A stretch of DNA of 64,000 bases from Drechmeria coniospora (taxonomy: Eukaryota > Ascomycota > Sordariomycetes > Hypocreales > Ophiocordycipitaceae), in assembly GCF_001625195.1 (NCBI RefSeq), contig NC_054390.1, positions 2,008,027 to 2,072,026 on the forward strand, in the 5' to 3' direction. Each line of letters begins with the position of its first letter. Position 1 is the first letter of the stretch. The notes under the pieces are model-generated. The model saw nothing but the letters and a program-made list of their open reading frames with translations. It ran no database searches and was not told the DNA's origin. This document shows positions 11,255-22,633 of this stretch, one piece after another. The position numbers and the translations under genes are program-made.

Positions 11255-11920
11255 TATTAGTAATAGTAATAAGGGGAGTACTAGTTAGTAACTAGGTAAG
11301 AGTATATAATTAATAGTACTAAATTATATAAATAAATATAATTATTTATTCTAGCTATAGTATAGGAAAAAAGTAGCTATTTATATCTATAGAATAATCC
11401 CTAATAATGGCTTAATTAGAAATTCTATTGTAGATTAAAGGCGCTATAATACTATAGCTTAAATAGCTAAAACTATTATATAGTTGGATAATTGTTTTAG
11501 TTACTTGTTAGTTAGCTGCTTCCGTTATAAGGTTAGATAGATTGTTTTAGTTATTAGCTTAGCTAATTCTATTATATAATAAATAGGTAGTCCGGCCTAA
11601 GTTAGTATTGTAGGCTAGTAAGCGCTAGTAGCAATTAGGAGAGTAGTAATTATCGTTCTAATTAATTAGCTCTAGTAGTCGACTAGCTACTATATATATA
11701 GGTTATATTATAGTAGTAAGTTAGTCGGTAGTAGTACTGCTGTATATTGCTTTGAGTTATAGTTTAGAGAAGTAGTATATTGTATACTATTAGTTACTTA
11801 ATATGCTTACTAATACTTACAGTATAGTATAGCATTTGTACTAGTAGTACTAGTACTAATACTAATAGGATAATATCCTATTTAGGTAGTCTTACTAGTA
11901 TAAATACTAGTATTTTAATA
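11255..11920 (-). repeat. Copia subfamily-2 LTR (666 bp)
   Basis: On the minus strand it begins TATTAAAATACTAG directly after a purine-rich tract (AAATAGAGGGAG, the polypurine tract of the upstream Copia body) and ends CTATTACTAATA. It is the same length as the LTR at 21968-22633. On the minus strand it is followed by leader sequence (11166-11254) that runs into the linker at about 11165 through an internal deletion. Confidence 0.8.
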
Positions 11921-13559
11921 CTCCCTCTATTTAGCTAGTATAACTACTACTAAATAGGGATTCCTTGGAGACCTAGTAGGCTAAGGTAGCGTTAGAAGAG
12001 ATTAGCAGTAAGAGCCTTAGTAAGGCTATCGGTAGGTATGGACTTAGTATTTAGGTAGCTAATCTTAGCTAGTCCGTTAGTTACTTCTTACTGTATATAC
12101 CGGAACTTTAGTAATATATACTTTGTTCGGTTATACTAATTGGGGTTATTAGCATTAGAGATAGATCTATTGTTATTATATAATAGTAGAATAGGTTTTT
12201 GGAGACCTTTACCTATTTTAGTAAATAGACTATCTAGCTATTTAAGTTCCCGAATAGCTTTTAATAGGGTATCCGATTCTACCTCTACAGTAGAAAGAGC
12301 AATAGTACTAGCCCTTTTTAATTTCCAATAGATAGGTCCGCCTACTAAGGTAAAGAGGTACCTATAGGTTAACTTAGAGGAATCTAAGTTACCTGCAAAA
12401 TTGCTATTAGAAAATCCAGATAAATTAGGTACTGGAGACTTAGACCTAAACTAATAGCAAATAGCTAGGTCTATAGTTCCTTTTAGATATCGGAGGAGGT
12501 TCTTGCTAGCTAATAGCTATAGGCTAGTAGCCTAGTGTATAAACCGAGATAACTATTGTATTGTAAAGGCTATATCTGGTCGGGTTAATAGTATAAGGTA
12601 TATTAAAGTCCCTATTATTTATTAGTATACCAGTTAGTCGGTAGCGGATAAGGGAGGAAGGGGTATTATAATAGCCTGTTTAAGTACTCCTGGCTATAAT
12701 AGGATTACTACTGCCTTGGCCTCCGTTAGCCCAAATCGGGATAGGGCTTCCTTAATATACCCTTTTTAACTAAGAGTAATACCCTTAGTTATTCGACTAA
12801 TCTATACGCTTAGGAAGAAAGCGGCCTACCTATAGTCTTTAATTAGGTAAACCTTATATAGTTACTGTTTTAGCTAGTTAATATATGTAAGGTTTAGTCC
12901 AATAAGTAGACAATCGTTAATATAGCTAACTATATAAGTACTAGTAGTACTATTATAGTAGATAGCCGGATTAGATATAAGAGGGCTATATCCGTATTGT
13001 TATAGTAGTTTGGCTAGTGCCTCCTGCTACTCTTTAGGTCCTTGTTTTAGGCCGTAGAGTGCCTTTTTTAAAAGGATACCTTATTTAACTATTAGGTTAT
13101 ATCCTAGCTTAGCTAGTAGCTTAGCTAAATTATTATTCTTATTAAGACTAATAAATGCTTCTAGTCCCTTGGGAATTTTAAGATAATTAACTTTAGGTAG
13201 CTTACTGTTTAGGAAGGTACTAATAAAATCAATTTGCTTAACGTACTAGTTATTCTAGGCAGCTAGGGCTAATAGTATCCTTTAGGTAGGTAGAATACTA
13301 ATAGTTGCAAAAGTCTTTATATAGTTAAGGCCTTTAATTTGCATAAATCCCTTAGCTACTAGTTGTACCTTGAATTTAACGGGGTTATTCTATTAATCCT
13401 TTTTGACTTATAGTATAAGTCTGCTTTTCAGAAGTTTACGACCAGTTGGTATTTCTTTAAGAGGAATAAAATAGAATACCCCTGCCTGGATAAGTTACTG
13501 GAATTCTAAGAATATAGTACTTATCTATTAGTCTTTATTGTCTAACTTAAGTACCTACT
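11921..13559 (-). pseudogene. Copia RT-RNase H (broken, minus strand)
   Basis: The minus strand reads as Ty1/Copia reverse transcriptase and RNase H. The RT active-site region reads YGYSPLISNPAIYY and then SYINDCLLIGLN near 12890-13010, where INDC stands for the usual YVDD-type motif. The RNase H end lies near 11950-12130 and is followed by a polypurine tract and the LTR. It is broken by many TAG and frame errors. It is the inverted homologue of 17640-19200. Confidence 0.75.
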
Positions 13560-13622
13560 TATTATAGTATTGGGCTTAGCCCGATATATAAGAACGGAGG
13601 GAACCAAGGGACCTACTAGGAA
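13560..13622 (+). repeat. Truncated Gypsy LTR fragment
   Basis: About 63 bp matching the first part of the Gypsy LTR in reverse orientation (TATTATAGTATTGGGCTTAG...GGGACCTACTAGGA). It is joined at a short CTAGGAA homology to the leader of the next Copia element, so this looks like a deletion or recombination junction. Confidence 0.7.
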
Positions 13623-13849
13623 GTTTTAACTATAGCATTTAGCTGCTAATACAATAAGTAATACTTATTGTAACTACTAGTACTACTAGTAGAAAGGTAA
13701 ACCGAAAATCTAAGTACTAACTAGATTGTATCTATATTTTCAAAATAGATTCTACCAAGGAAGGTCAGGCTACTAAAACACCTATTATATCGGAACTTAA
13801 GGTAATTATTTAAAGGCAATAACTATAGTATAATAATCTTTCCAATCGG

Positions 13850-14960
13850 TTTAACTAACTTACGGAATAATTAAACAATACTATTATACTAATTTAAAAA
13901 CGCCTCAATAAAATAGAGCCCAAATATATACCTATCCAAGGAATCCCAATATATAGTAGTAGTACTACTACTACTAAAGTAACTAATTTAAGCTCTAATA
14001 TTAAGCTATTTAAGAAGGTATTCTTATTCCTAGAGTATACTAAGCTTAACGATACTAAGAACTTTAACTTATAGGAATAATTACTTTCTATCTAACTTAG
14101 TTCCCTTTGCCTAGAGGAATTTCTAAAAAACCTATTAATTACTATTAGTTACTTATATTATAATTAATACTCCCTGCTTATACTACTTTAGAATAGCTGT
14201 TCTAAGGGCCCGTAAGTATTAATTGTATGGATTTATAACCCAATAGATACCTATCTATTGTTAAAATAATAGTACTTAAAGGGCCAGGCAGCCTAACGTT
14301 ACAATCTCTATAACTCCTACTATAACTTTATACTTAAATGGTATAAAGGAATACTTAAGGCGTTTAATTTAGAATTTAACAGCTACCTTACCCGACTTTA
14401 ACTTACTGGAGTAAGTATTAACCCTTTGGATTAGGTAAATCGATACCTTACAACTATTAGTCCTGTTTTCTTACAATAGGCTGCAATATAATACAATAAT
14501 CTCTAAACTAATACTGTTTTAGGGATTAATATAGTATCCCTTAACCTATAATACCTTTCGACTAACTTACTAGAAGAATATTAAAATCCTAATAGTCCCA
14601 GTTTCTAAGCATTCAGTTACAGGATAACTCAACTACCCAAAACACCAAACAATAGGTCTACTAGACTTAGTTAATCCAACCGACCCAATCGACTCAATCG
14701 ACCTAAATTACCTAACAACCGACCTAACTAACCCAATTAACCCAATTTACCTAATCGACCCAACCGACCCAAACGATATAATTAAACCAAAAACTATATA
14801 CTAAACAAGGGTACTACTAGTTTTCTAACTAGTAACTACAGCCTATCTACTAGCTGTATAGAGTTACCTAATTCCTGTTAGGAATTAGATACCGACTCTA
14901 ATTCCGAATAAGAATTAGTACTATTACCCGATTTAGGGAATATTGGTATAATATATTATA
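13850..14960 (+). pseudogene. Copia A gag (broken)
   Basis: The frame reads IQKRLNKIEP-like text at about 13880 and continues through a capsid-like region (FLEYTKL.DTKNFNL). Around 14660-14790 it ends in short ACCCAATCGA-type repeats coding Pro/Asn/Thr-rich text. The same region in the copy at 63090-64000 has a different number of repeats. Several TAG codons interrupt the frame. Confidence 0.65.
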
Positions 14961-14983
14961 TTAATAATACCGATACGTACCGA

Positions 14984-15319
14984 ATGGGCCTACTTTATGA
15001 TACTGGCTTAACTTATTATTTAGTAAATAACCGGCTTAAGTTTACGACTTTCCGACCTATTGCAAAATCCAAAGCAAAACCAATTACAACAGGAGGCAGT
15101 CCAATTTATCCTAAAGGTATTAGCTGTACTGAATTTACTGTATTAATCTATACTAATCTATCTATCTATAGTACTTTTGTTTTACAAGAAGTACTATATA
15201 TTCCGAAACTAAAAGTTAGTATTATTAGTAGAATTTGCTATTATACATCTGGAGGAACCCTTATTAAGGAATATCTATATAACTTAAATCAACAGTTATA
15301 CGGACTCCTTAATTTCTAG
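14984..15319 (+). pseudogene. Copia A protease segment (open 111-codon stretch)
   Basis: This stretch reads LYDTGLTYYLVNNRLKF, the DTG active site of a Ty1/Copia aspartic protease followed by the usual hydrophobic strand. Downstream, VLYIPKLKVSIISRICYYT matches the fungal Copia protease C-terminal pattern (LYIPKL...ISRICY), and GGTLIKEYLYNLNQQLYGL leads toward integrase. It is a processed part of a polyprotein and not a separate gene, so the ATG at 14984 is not a real start. It remains open while the flanking domains are broken. Confidence 0.7.
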
Positions 15320-15470
15320 AAATATAGCTTTTTCCTACAACAGTAAGGTTAAGAAACGCCCTATCTAATAAAATTAGATACTTCCTACTCTAGCTACTAT
15401 AATAGCTACGGAATTATAGTTAAAATTCCCTCCTAACCCCCCCCTTGGGCTTCCGAAACAGAGGATTAGT

Positions 15471-15860
15471 TAGTACCTTTAACGGTACCTCGGTCGGCAC
15501 CTTTAACGGTACCTCGGTCGGTACCTTCCCCGGTACCTCGGTCGGTACCTTCCCCAGTACCTTAGTCGGTACCCTTCCCTGGTACCTCGGTCGGTACCTT
15601 CCCTAGTGCCTCGGTCGGTACCTTTAACGGTACCTTAGTCGGTACCTTCAATAGTGCTTCGGTCAGTACCTTCCCCAGTACCTCGGTCGGCACCTTCCCC
15701 GGTACCTCGGTCGGTACCTTCCCTAGTGCCTCGGTCGGCACCTTCAATAGTACCTCGGTTGGCACCTTCCCTAATACCTCGGTCGGTACCTTCCCTAGTG
15801 CCTCGGTCGGTACCTTCCATAGTACCTCGGTCGGTACCCAGATCGGTACCTAGCCCAACT
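15471..15860 (+). repeat. 24-bp coding minisatellite in Copia A
   Basis: About 16 units of the type CGGTCGGTACCTTCCCCGGTAC, 24 bp each and thus in frame (8 residues). In one plus-strand frame the region reads as Ser/Pro/Val-rich text (SVPSLVPR). It lies between protease and integrase. Open frames on both strands here are by-products of the repeat. Confidence 0.8.
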
Positions 15861-15879
15861 ATCAGTTCGGCTATACTAA

Positions 15880-17040
15880 GGGACCTTACTAAGGTTACTT
15901 TGTTTAAAGACCCTATAGAAGACCCAATTCCTATAGAGGCAACAGATCAACTAATAGTCCTAACTACTAGTCCTAAGGAATAAGCCCTTCCAACTACTCG
16001 TTTGGAATTAAACAACTAGTCTTACTAAAGACTATTGCAATAAGCCGGTATTTAGTATATCCAACTAGAATATATTAGTCTCCTACTTTTAAAAAAGACT
16101 AATAGTATTACTACTAGGCTGCCTAACTTTACGTTTATTTAGGTTACTAATTTTTAATACCTTGCTTATATTTAGGCCAAATCCACTAAATAACAATTTA
16201 GGGATCCTATCGATAATCCAAACTATATTCTTAATTTAATTGCAGGTAATATATTTAGGATTCGACTAGTATCCTATAATCGTAAGTCTATAGGTCTTAT
16301 ACTAATTAACCGAAAATCCTACTTCCGTTAGGTATTAATCTTACCTAATAAGGAGGGATTAACTATTCTTTAGGCTATTCGGAATCTCTTTAAAAGCCTT
16401 ATACAATAGTATAACTATTACCCAAAACAGTTATTTTTCGATAAGGGTATAGAAATTAATATATTGCTTTAAACTTAGTTAGGTAAGAAAGGAATTCTAT
16501 TTAATATATCTTACCTATATACGCCTAAATAGAACGGACTTACCGAACGGTCTATATAAGTTATCCTAAACTAACTATATATAATAATAATCTAGGTAGG
16601 CCTTTTACTTTTCCTTTAGTCTATTGTTCTTCCTACTATAGTTAATCTTATTAACTATACTGTAATTTCGAACTAGGATTTAAGTCCTTACTAATTACTA
16701 AAGTAGGAATTACAGGGACTAAAAATACTACTAATTCTTACGGCCTATAAGGCTATTAGTATATATTGCGAAGTCCTAATTCCTTATTAGAAACGGATTT
16801 AAAGTACTAAACTAATATCTTGCATAGAACCAGTAAGGCTACTAGCTATACTAGGTTCCAAAATATACCTTATATATATACCTTCTAGGAGGTCGGTTAT
16901 AAAAACTACCTTTTTGAAAATCCTAGAAGGTATTAGCCCTATCTCCTAAGGGCTCCCCCAACTACTAAGTCCTAGTATTAAAGGACTAAAGCTAGAGGGG
17001 GAAATTAAGATAGTAGATTTAACTACTACTATTTCTTAAA
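15880..17040 (+). pseudogene. Copia A integrase (broken)
   Basis: The plus frame reads LPNFTFI.VTNF, then LFFDKGIEI near 16430 (central catalytic Asp region), then YLYTPK.NGLTERSI near 16510-16555 (the TPxQNGxxER motif of Copia integrases). The C-terminal part reads QLLK.ELQGLKILLI and then LLAILGSKIYLIYIPSRRSV. TAG replaces Gln in several places. Confidence 0.7.
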
Positions 17041-17079
17041 GTACCTTTAGTCCCCTAATACTTAGGGAGACAAAGGGGG

Positions 17080-17480
17080 CTACTAGTCCTACTAGGACTA
17101 GTAGGTTGCAACTAGCCAACGGACTAACTAGTCCTACTAGGACTAGTAGGTTATAACTATCCAACGGACTAACTAGTCCTATTAGGACTAGTAGGTTGCA
17201 ACTAGCCAACGGACTAACTAGTCCTACTAGGACTAGTAGGTTGCAAGAGGCCAACGGACCGACTAGTCCTACTAGGACTAGTACTATAAAGGGAGTCCTA
17301 GCCTAACTAATAGAGGATCTACCAAATACCTCTCTTCTAAATAAACCTAAATTAAAAGATAATTCAACGGACCGACTAGTCCTACTAGGACTAGTACTAT
17401 AAAGGGAGTCCTAGCCTAACTAATAGAGGATCTACTAAATACCTCTCTTCTAAATAAACCTAAATTAGAAGATAATTCTA
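17080..17480 (+). repeat. Palindromic 45-bp linker array plus 109-bp tandem duplication
   Basis: Four 45-bp units from about 17084 to 17264, each holding the 21-nt inverted repeat ACTAGTCCTACTAGGACTAGT (10-nt arms, 1-nt centre) and a GTTGCAACTAGCCAACGGA spacer. At 45 bp the unit is 15 codons, so the array keeps frame. It is followed by two direct copies of a segment of about 109 bp (from about 17260 and from about 17369), each also starting with the palindrome. The array lies between integrase and RT. The minus-strand ORF at 17036-17254 is its antisense. Confidence 0.85.
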
Positions 17481-17489
17481 ATTCAGTAG

Positions 17490-19205
17490 ATTTCAACCTA
17501 GTATATTAGATTAAGGACCTATATTACTAAGCTAAAGTAAAGCAACTACTAATTAGTAGTAAGCCTACTAACTAGAAGTAGGTACTTAAATTAAATAATA
17601 AAGACCAGTAGATAAGTACTATATTCTCTGAATTTTAGCAACTTATTTAGGCAGGGGTATTTTACTTTATTCCCCTTTAAGAAATACTAACTAATAGACA
17701 GCTTCTTAAAAGCTATCTTATCCTATAAGTTAAAAAGGACTAGTAAAATAATACTATTAAATTTAAGGTATATTTAGTAGCTAAAGGATTTATATAAATT
17801 AAAGGTCTTAACTACCTAAAGACCTTTACAGCTATAAGTATTCTACCTACCTAAAGGATACTACTAGCTCTTACTGCTTAAAGCAATTAGTATATTAAAT
17901 AAATTAACTTTATTAGTACTTTCCTTAATAGCAAGCTACCTAAAGTTAATTTCCTTAAAATGCCTAATAGACTAAAAGTATTTATTAATCTTAATAAGAC
18001 TAATAACCTAGGTAAGTACCTAGCTAAGCTAGGCTATAACCTAGTAGTTAAATAAGGCATTCTTTTAAAGAAAGTACTCTATAGTCTTAGATAAGGACCT
18101 AAAGAGTAATAAGATATACTTTCCAAACTACTATATTAATTCGGATATAGTCCTCTTATATCCGACCCGACTATCTACTATAATAGTACTATTAGTACCT
18201 ATATAGTTAGCTATATTAACGACTATCTACTTATTGGGCCGAACTTTATATATATTAATAAGTTAAAATAAAAACTATATAAGGTTTACCTAATTAAAGA
18301 TTACAGGCAGACTGTATTCTTCTTAGGTATATAAATTAGCCAAATAACTAAGGGTATTACCCTTAGTTAAAAGGGGAATATCGAAGAAGTACTATTACAA
18401 TTTAGGCTAAAGAGGGCTAAGGCGGTAGCTATACCGTTACAGCTAGGTATACTTAAATAAGCTATAAAAATACCTCTTCCTCCCTTACCCGCAACCGACT
18501 AATTAGTATACTAATAGATAGTTAGGACTCTAATATACCTAATACTATTAACCTAACTAAATATAGCCTTTGCAATTTAATAGCTATCTCGGTAAATATA
18601 TTAGGCTATTAGTCTATAACTATTAACCGGTAAGAACCTTCTTTAATATCTAAAAAGGACTATAGACCTAGCTATTTACTATTAATCTAAGTCCTTAGTA
18701 CCTAGTCTATTTGGATTTTTAAATAGTAACTTTATAGGTAACTTAGGTTCCTCTAAGTCTACCTATAGGTACCTCTTTACCCTAGTAGGTAGACCAATTT
18801 ACTAAAAGTTAAAAAGAATAAGTATAATTACTCTTTTAACTATAGAGGTAGAATCCAATACCCTACTAAAAGTAATTTAGAAACTTAAATAGCTAGATAG
18901 TCTGTTTATAGAAATAGGTAAAAGTCTTTAAAAACCTATTCTACTTCTGTATAATAATAATAGATCTATCTCTAATGGTAATAACTTAAATTAGTACTCT
19001 TATACTAAATATACCTTACTAAAGTTTCGGTACATTCGGTAAGAAGCAATAAACAGCTTAGCTAAAATTAGCTATCTAAATACTAAGTTAATGCCTACCG
19101 ACAGTCTTACTAAGGCCCTTACTACTAATCCCTTCTAACAATACCTTAGCCTACTAGGTCTTTAAAGGATTCCTATTTAGTAGTATCCTTACTAACTAAA
19201 TAAAG
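17490..19205 (+). pseudogene. Copia A reverse transcriptase and RNase H (broken)
   Basis: RT text is clear: FKVYLVAKGFI and TFTAISILPT near 17760-17850, GYNLVVK near 18030, VLYSLR near 18080, and the active site as SYINDYLLIGPN near 18210-18245. RNase H text includes RSISNGNNLN near 18960 and SLAKISYLNTKLMPTDSLTKALTTNPF near 19060-19130 (key words LMPTDSLTKAL), the conserved Copia C-terminus. It is interrupted by many TAG. It ends at the polypurine tract AAATAAAGGGGG before the LTR. Confidence 0.8.
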
Positions 19206-19209
19206 GGGG

Positions 19210-20028
19210 TATTAAAATTACTAGTATTTATACTAATAAGACTACCCAAATAGGATACTATCCTATATATTACTATTTGCAATACCTAGCAGCAGTACTA
19301 CTACTTACCCATATACTACTACTATACTATATGTATAAGTAGTATATCGAATTAACAAATTATACTTACTATACAAATTCTCCTTACTCCGACTTAGTAT
19401 AACTAATAGCAATACTACTGCCCAGCCAATTTACTACTATCGTACGTTACGTATAAGTAGTACTTAGTCGACTAAGTAAGATTATTAATCGGGCCGTTAA
19501 TTAATATACTTCTAACTACTACTAGTAGTTACCCGCTAATAGTACTACTATTGCGCCGAAGGACCTACCTAACTATAACTAGCAGTTACTTACTAGTAGT
19601 ACTACTACTAACCCGCTCGACGACTATAGTACTACTACTGTACTATTGCGACCGAACCCTAATACTAATTAACCCTACTAATTGCAACCAACTAGCAGTA
19701 TAACTTAACTAAAGTATTTAGAGCTGTATTAAATATAAGTAGATTGTTCGGAGATATATTAGATAGAATCAAACAGAAATCCAATATATATATATTGCAC
19801 TAATTAAGGTACTACCTCTTAGGTATAAAATAGTCCTCCCTTTCTTATACTCTTAGATAGTCAGGAATAGAATATACATATAAGTACGCAAGACGCACGC
19901 GTATATATATATACAAGAAATACAATAGTCTTTCTTTTTAAATTGTCCCTTAGTACTACTATTTAACTTATTCAAATCTGTATTTCTCGCCTAGTTACTA
20001 ACTAGTGCACTTCCTGCTATTACCAACA
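19210..20028 (+). repeat. Copia A 3' LTR (819 bp)
   Basis: It starts TATTAAAATTACTAG immediately after the polypurine tract and ends TACCAACA. It is colinear with the 832-bp LTR at 61805-62636, which still starts TGTTAAAATTACTGG. Terminal TG has become TA here, as expected from RIP. Confidence 0.85.
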
Positions 20029-20690
20029 GCCTTAATTAATATCCATTTTGGATAGTCCGTACAACTAAACTTCTACTGTACACCCTTCCTATTTTACTCC
20101 TTTTATTCCAAGAGGTAATTCCCCTTTTTATTTTAAGAACTACTACTAACTAACTTACTACTATAATATAACTTATATAGGTAGTAGCTAGTCGACCTCT
20201 AGAGCTAATTAATCTAAACAATAATTATAGCTCTCCCAATTACTACTAGCGCTTACTAACCTACAATACTAACTTAGGCCAAACTACCTATTTATTATAT
20301 AATAGAATTAGCTAAGCTAATAACTAAAACAATCTATCCAACCTTATAACGGAAGTAGTTAACTAAAGTATAACTAAAACAATTATCTAACTATATAATA
20401 GTTTTAGCTATTAAACTATAGTATAATAGCGCCTTTAATCTATAATAGAATCTCTAATTAAGCTATTATTAGGGATTATTCTATAAATATAAATAGCCGC
20501 TCTTTTCCTATACTATAGCTAGAAGAAATAATTATATTTATTTATATAATTTAGTACTACTAATTATATACTCTTACCTAGTTACTAACTAGTACTCTCC
20601 TTATTGCTATTACTAATAGTATAATTAATTTACTAGTCTATATAATATACTTTTGCTATTCCCTCCTCTTGCGTACTAATTGTAAAGAGA
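20029..20690 (+). mobile_element. Copia leader joined to a truncated subfamily-2 LTR
   Basis: 20029-20141 repeats the leader that follows the 5' LTR at 62637 (ATATCCATTTTGGATAGTCC), so the Copia A LTR is also the left LTR of a second, mostly deleted element. At about 20142 it switches to the 3' two thirds of the subfamily-2 LTR (ending TACTAATA at 20618) and its leader, in the same orientation. No coding sequence remains. Confidence 0.7.
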
Positions 20691-21125
20691 AGGTACTAAA
20701 GGTATTAGAGGTAATAAAGGCTATAGAGTATACTAAAGGGTACTAGGGGTAATAGAAACTACTAAAGGTAATAAAGGGTACTAGGGGTACTAAAAGGTAC
20801 TAAAGGTACTAAAGGTATTAAAGGTAATAAAGGCTATATAAAGGTACTAAAGGGTACTAAAGGTAATAAAAGGTACTAAAGGTACTAAAGGTACTAAAAG
20901 TACTAAAGGTACTAAAGGTACTAAAAGTATTAGAGGTAATAAAGGCTATAGAGTATTTTAGAGGGTACTAAAAGTAATAGAGACTACTAAGAGTAATAGA
21001 AGGTATTAGGGTACTAAAAGGTACTAAAGGGTATTAGGGGTAATAAAGGCTACTAGGGGTAATAAAGGCTACTAGGGGTAATAAAGGCTACTAGGGTTAA
21101 TAAAGGGTACTAAGGGGTACTAGAA
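20690..21125. repeat. AT-rich minisatellite of GGTACTAAA-type units
   Basis: About 435 bp of degenerate 9-12 bp units (AAAGGTACTAAAGGTACTAAAG, with AGGGGTAATAAAGGCTA variants). The run is strand-asymmetric: purines dominate the plus strand. No ORF is supported. Confidence 0.85.
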
Positions 21126-21880
21126 GTACTATATTTTAAAGTACTTATAATATAGCTTTTTAAATAGGCTTATAGGCTTTAGTCTTACTTATAAGGGAAT
21201 TACTTTAGGCACTAGCCTTTATAAAATTAAACACTTTAGTATTATAATATAATAGGGAAAGTAAGTAGGTAGTAGGGGTTTTCCTATTACTTACCTATTT
21301 ATACTATAGGGTATTAGGGGGAGACTAAGTATTATAAATACTACTATAGTTAAAGTAGTATAAAGAGTCCTCCTCTTAGGGTAGATTTATTTACTTTAGT
21401 GAACTAGTATACTATATCTTAAGGCGCTTATAATATTGCTTTTTAAATAGGCTTATAGGCTTTAGTCTTACTTATAAGGGAATTACTTTAGGTACTAGCC
21501 TTCGTAAAATTAAACGCTTTAGTATTATAATATAATAAAGAAGGTAGGTAAGTAGTAGGGGGTTCCCTATTACCTATCTATAGGTCCTATAAAGTACTAT
21601 AAGGTATTAGGGGGAGACTAAGTATTATAGATACTATAATAGTTAAGGTTATTAAGGAGCTACTAGGCAACTACTCTAGGGCTCTTAATAATATTTATTA
21701 AAAGACTTAAAAGAGGGAAAACTACTTAGTAACTAAGGCTTCTAGTTATATATATACTTCTTAGTAGGTCCCTTAGTTCCCTTTATTCTTATATATCGGG
21801 CTAAGCCCAATACTATAATAAAGGTAGTATAAAGAGTCCTCCTCTTAAGGTAGATTTATTTACTTTAAGGAACTAAAAAC
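21126..21880. repeat. Tandem duplication of a ~283-bp unit, interrupted by a solo LTR
   Basis: The segment starting CTTATAATATAGCTTTTTAAATAGG near 21144 recurs at about 21427, an offset of 283 bp. Both copies include GGTATTAGGGGGAGACTAAG and the tail AGTATAAAGAGTCCTCCTCTTA. The second copy is split by the solo Gypsy LTR 21650-21820. The identity of the unit is unknown and no coding frame is seen. Confidence 0.8.
21650..21820 (-). repeat. Solo Gypsy LTR (171 bp)
   Basis: A full-length Gypsy LTR with 5-bp target duplications AAGGT at 21645-21649 and 21821-21825. It is in the same orientation as Gypsy A's LTRs. The sequence on both sides rejoins cleanly into the tandem unit described at 21126-21880. 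Confidence 0.9.
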
Positions 21881-22633
21881 CTAGCTAAAGTAGTTATTCT
21901 TTATAATTAATATATAAAAGGAAGGGATAGTAAAAGTATATTATATAAACTAGTAAATTAACTATACTATTAGTAATAGCAATAAGGAGAGTACTAGTTA
22001 GGAACTAGGTAAGTATATACAATTAGTAGTACTAAATTATATAAATAAATACAATTATTTCTTCTAGCTATAGTATAGGAATAGAGTAGCTATTTATATC
22101 TATAGAATAATTCTTAATAACGGCTTAATTAGGGATTTTATTATAGATTAAAGGTACTATTATACTATAGCTTAATAGCTAAAACCATTATATAGTTAGA
22201 TAACTATTTTAGTTATACTTTAGTTAACTGCTTTTATTATAAGGTTAGATAAATTATTTTAGTTATTAGCTTAGCTAATTCTATTATATAATAAATAAGT
22301 AGTCCGGCCTAAGTTAGTATTATAGGCTAGTAAGTACTAGTAGTAACTAAAAGAGCTACAATTATTGTTCCAATTAATTAGCTCTAGAGGTTAACTAGCT
22401 ACTACCTATATAGGTTACCTTATAGTAGTAAGTTAGTTAGTAGTAGTACTACCGTATATTGCTCCAAGATATAGTTCGGAAAAGTAATATATTATATACT
22501 ATTAGTTAACTTAATATACTTACTAATACTTACAGTATAGTATAGTATCCGTATTAGTAGTACTACTACTAGTACTAATAGGATAGTATCCTATTTAAGT
22601 AGTCTTACTAATATAAATACTAGTATTTTAACA
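21881..22633 (-). repeat. Copia subfamily-2 LTR (21968-22633) with leader stub
   Basis: The LTR is 666 bp on the minus strand. Its right end TTTTAACA gives the original TGTTAAAA start. It is followed on the minus strand by about 85 bp of leader (21881-21967), then truncated against the tandem-duplication unit. No Copia coding sequence is attached. Confidence 0.75.

Larger units (their letters stand above)
13623..20028 (+). mobile_element. Copia A: Ty1/Copia retrotransposon lacking its 5' LTR
   Basis: A plus-strand Ty1/Copia body in the order gag, protease, integrase, linker, RT, RNase H, polypurine tract, 3' LTR (19210-20028). Integrase before RT marks the superfamily. The leader and gag match the element that starts at 61805. 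The 5' LTR is missing, replaced by the Gypsy LTR fragment at 13560. All frames carry RIP-type stops, but stretches such as the protease remain open. Confidence 0.85.

Noticed and set aside
15562..15820. Minus-strand open frames of PTEV/GTDRG repeats
   Set aside because: They are the reverse frames of the 24-bp minisatellite in Copia A and have no independent support.
15471..15860. Possible CRISPR-like array because of regularly spaced repeats
   Set aside because: The units are contiguous with no unique spacers, lie in a coding transposon region, and the organism is a eukaryote.
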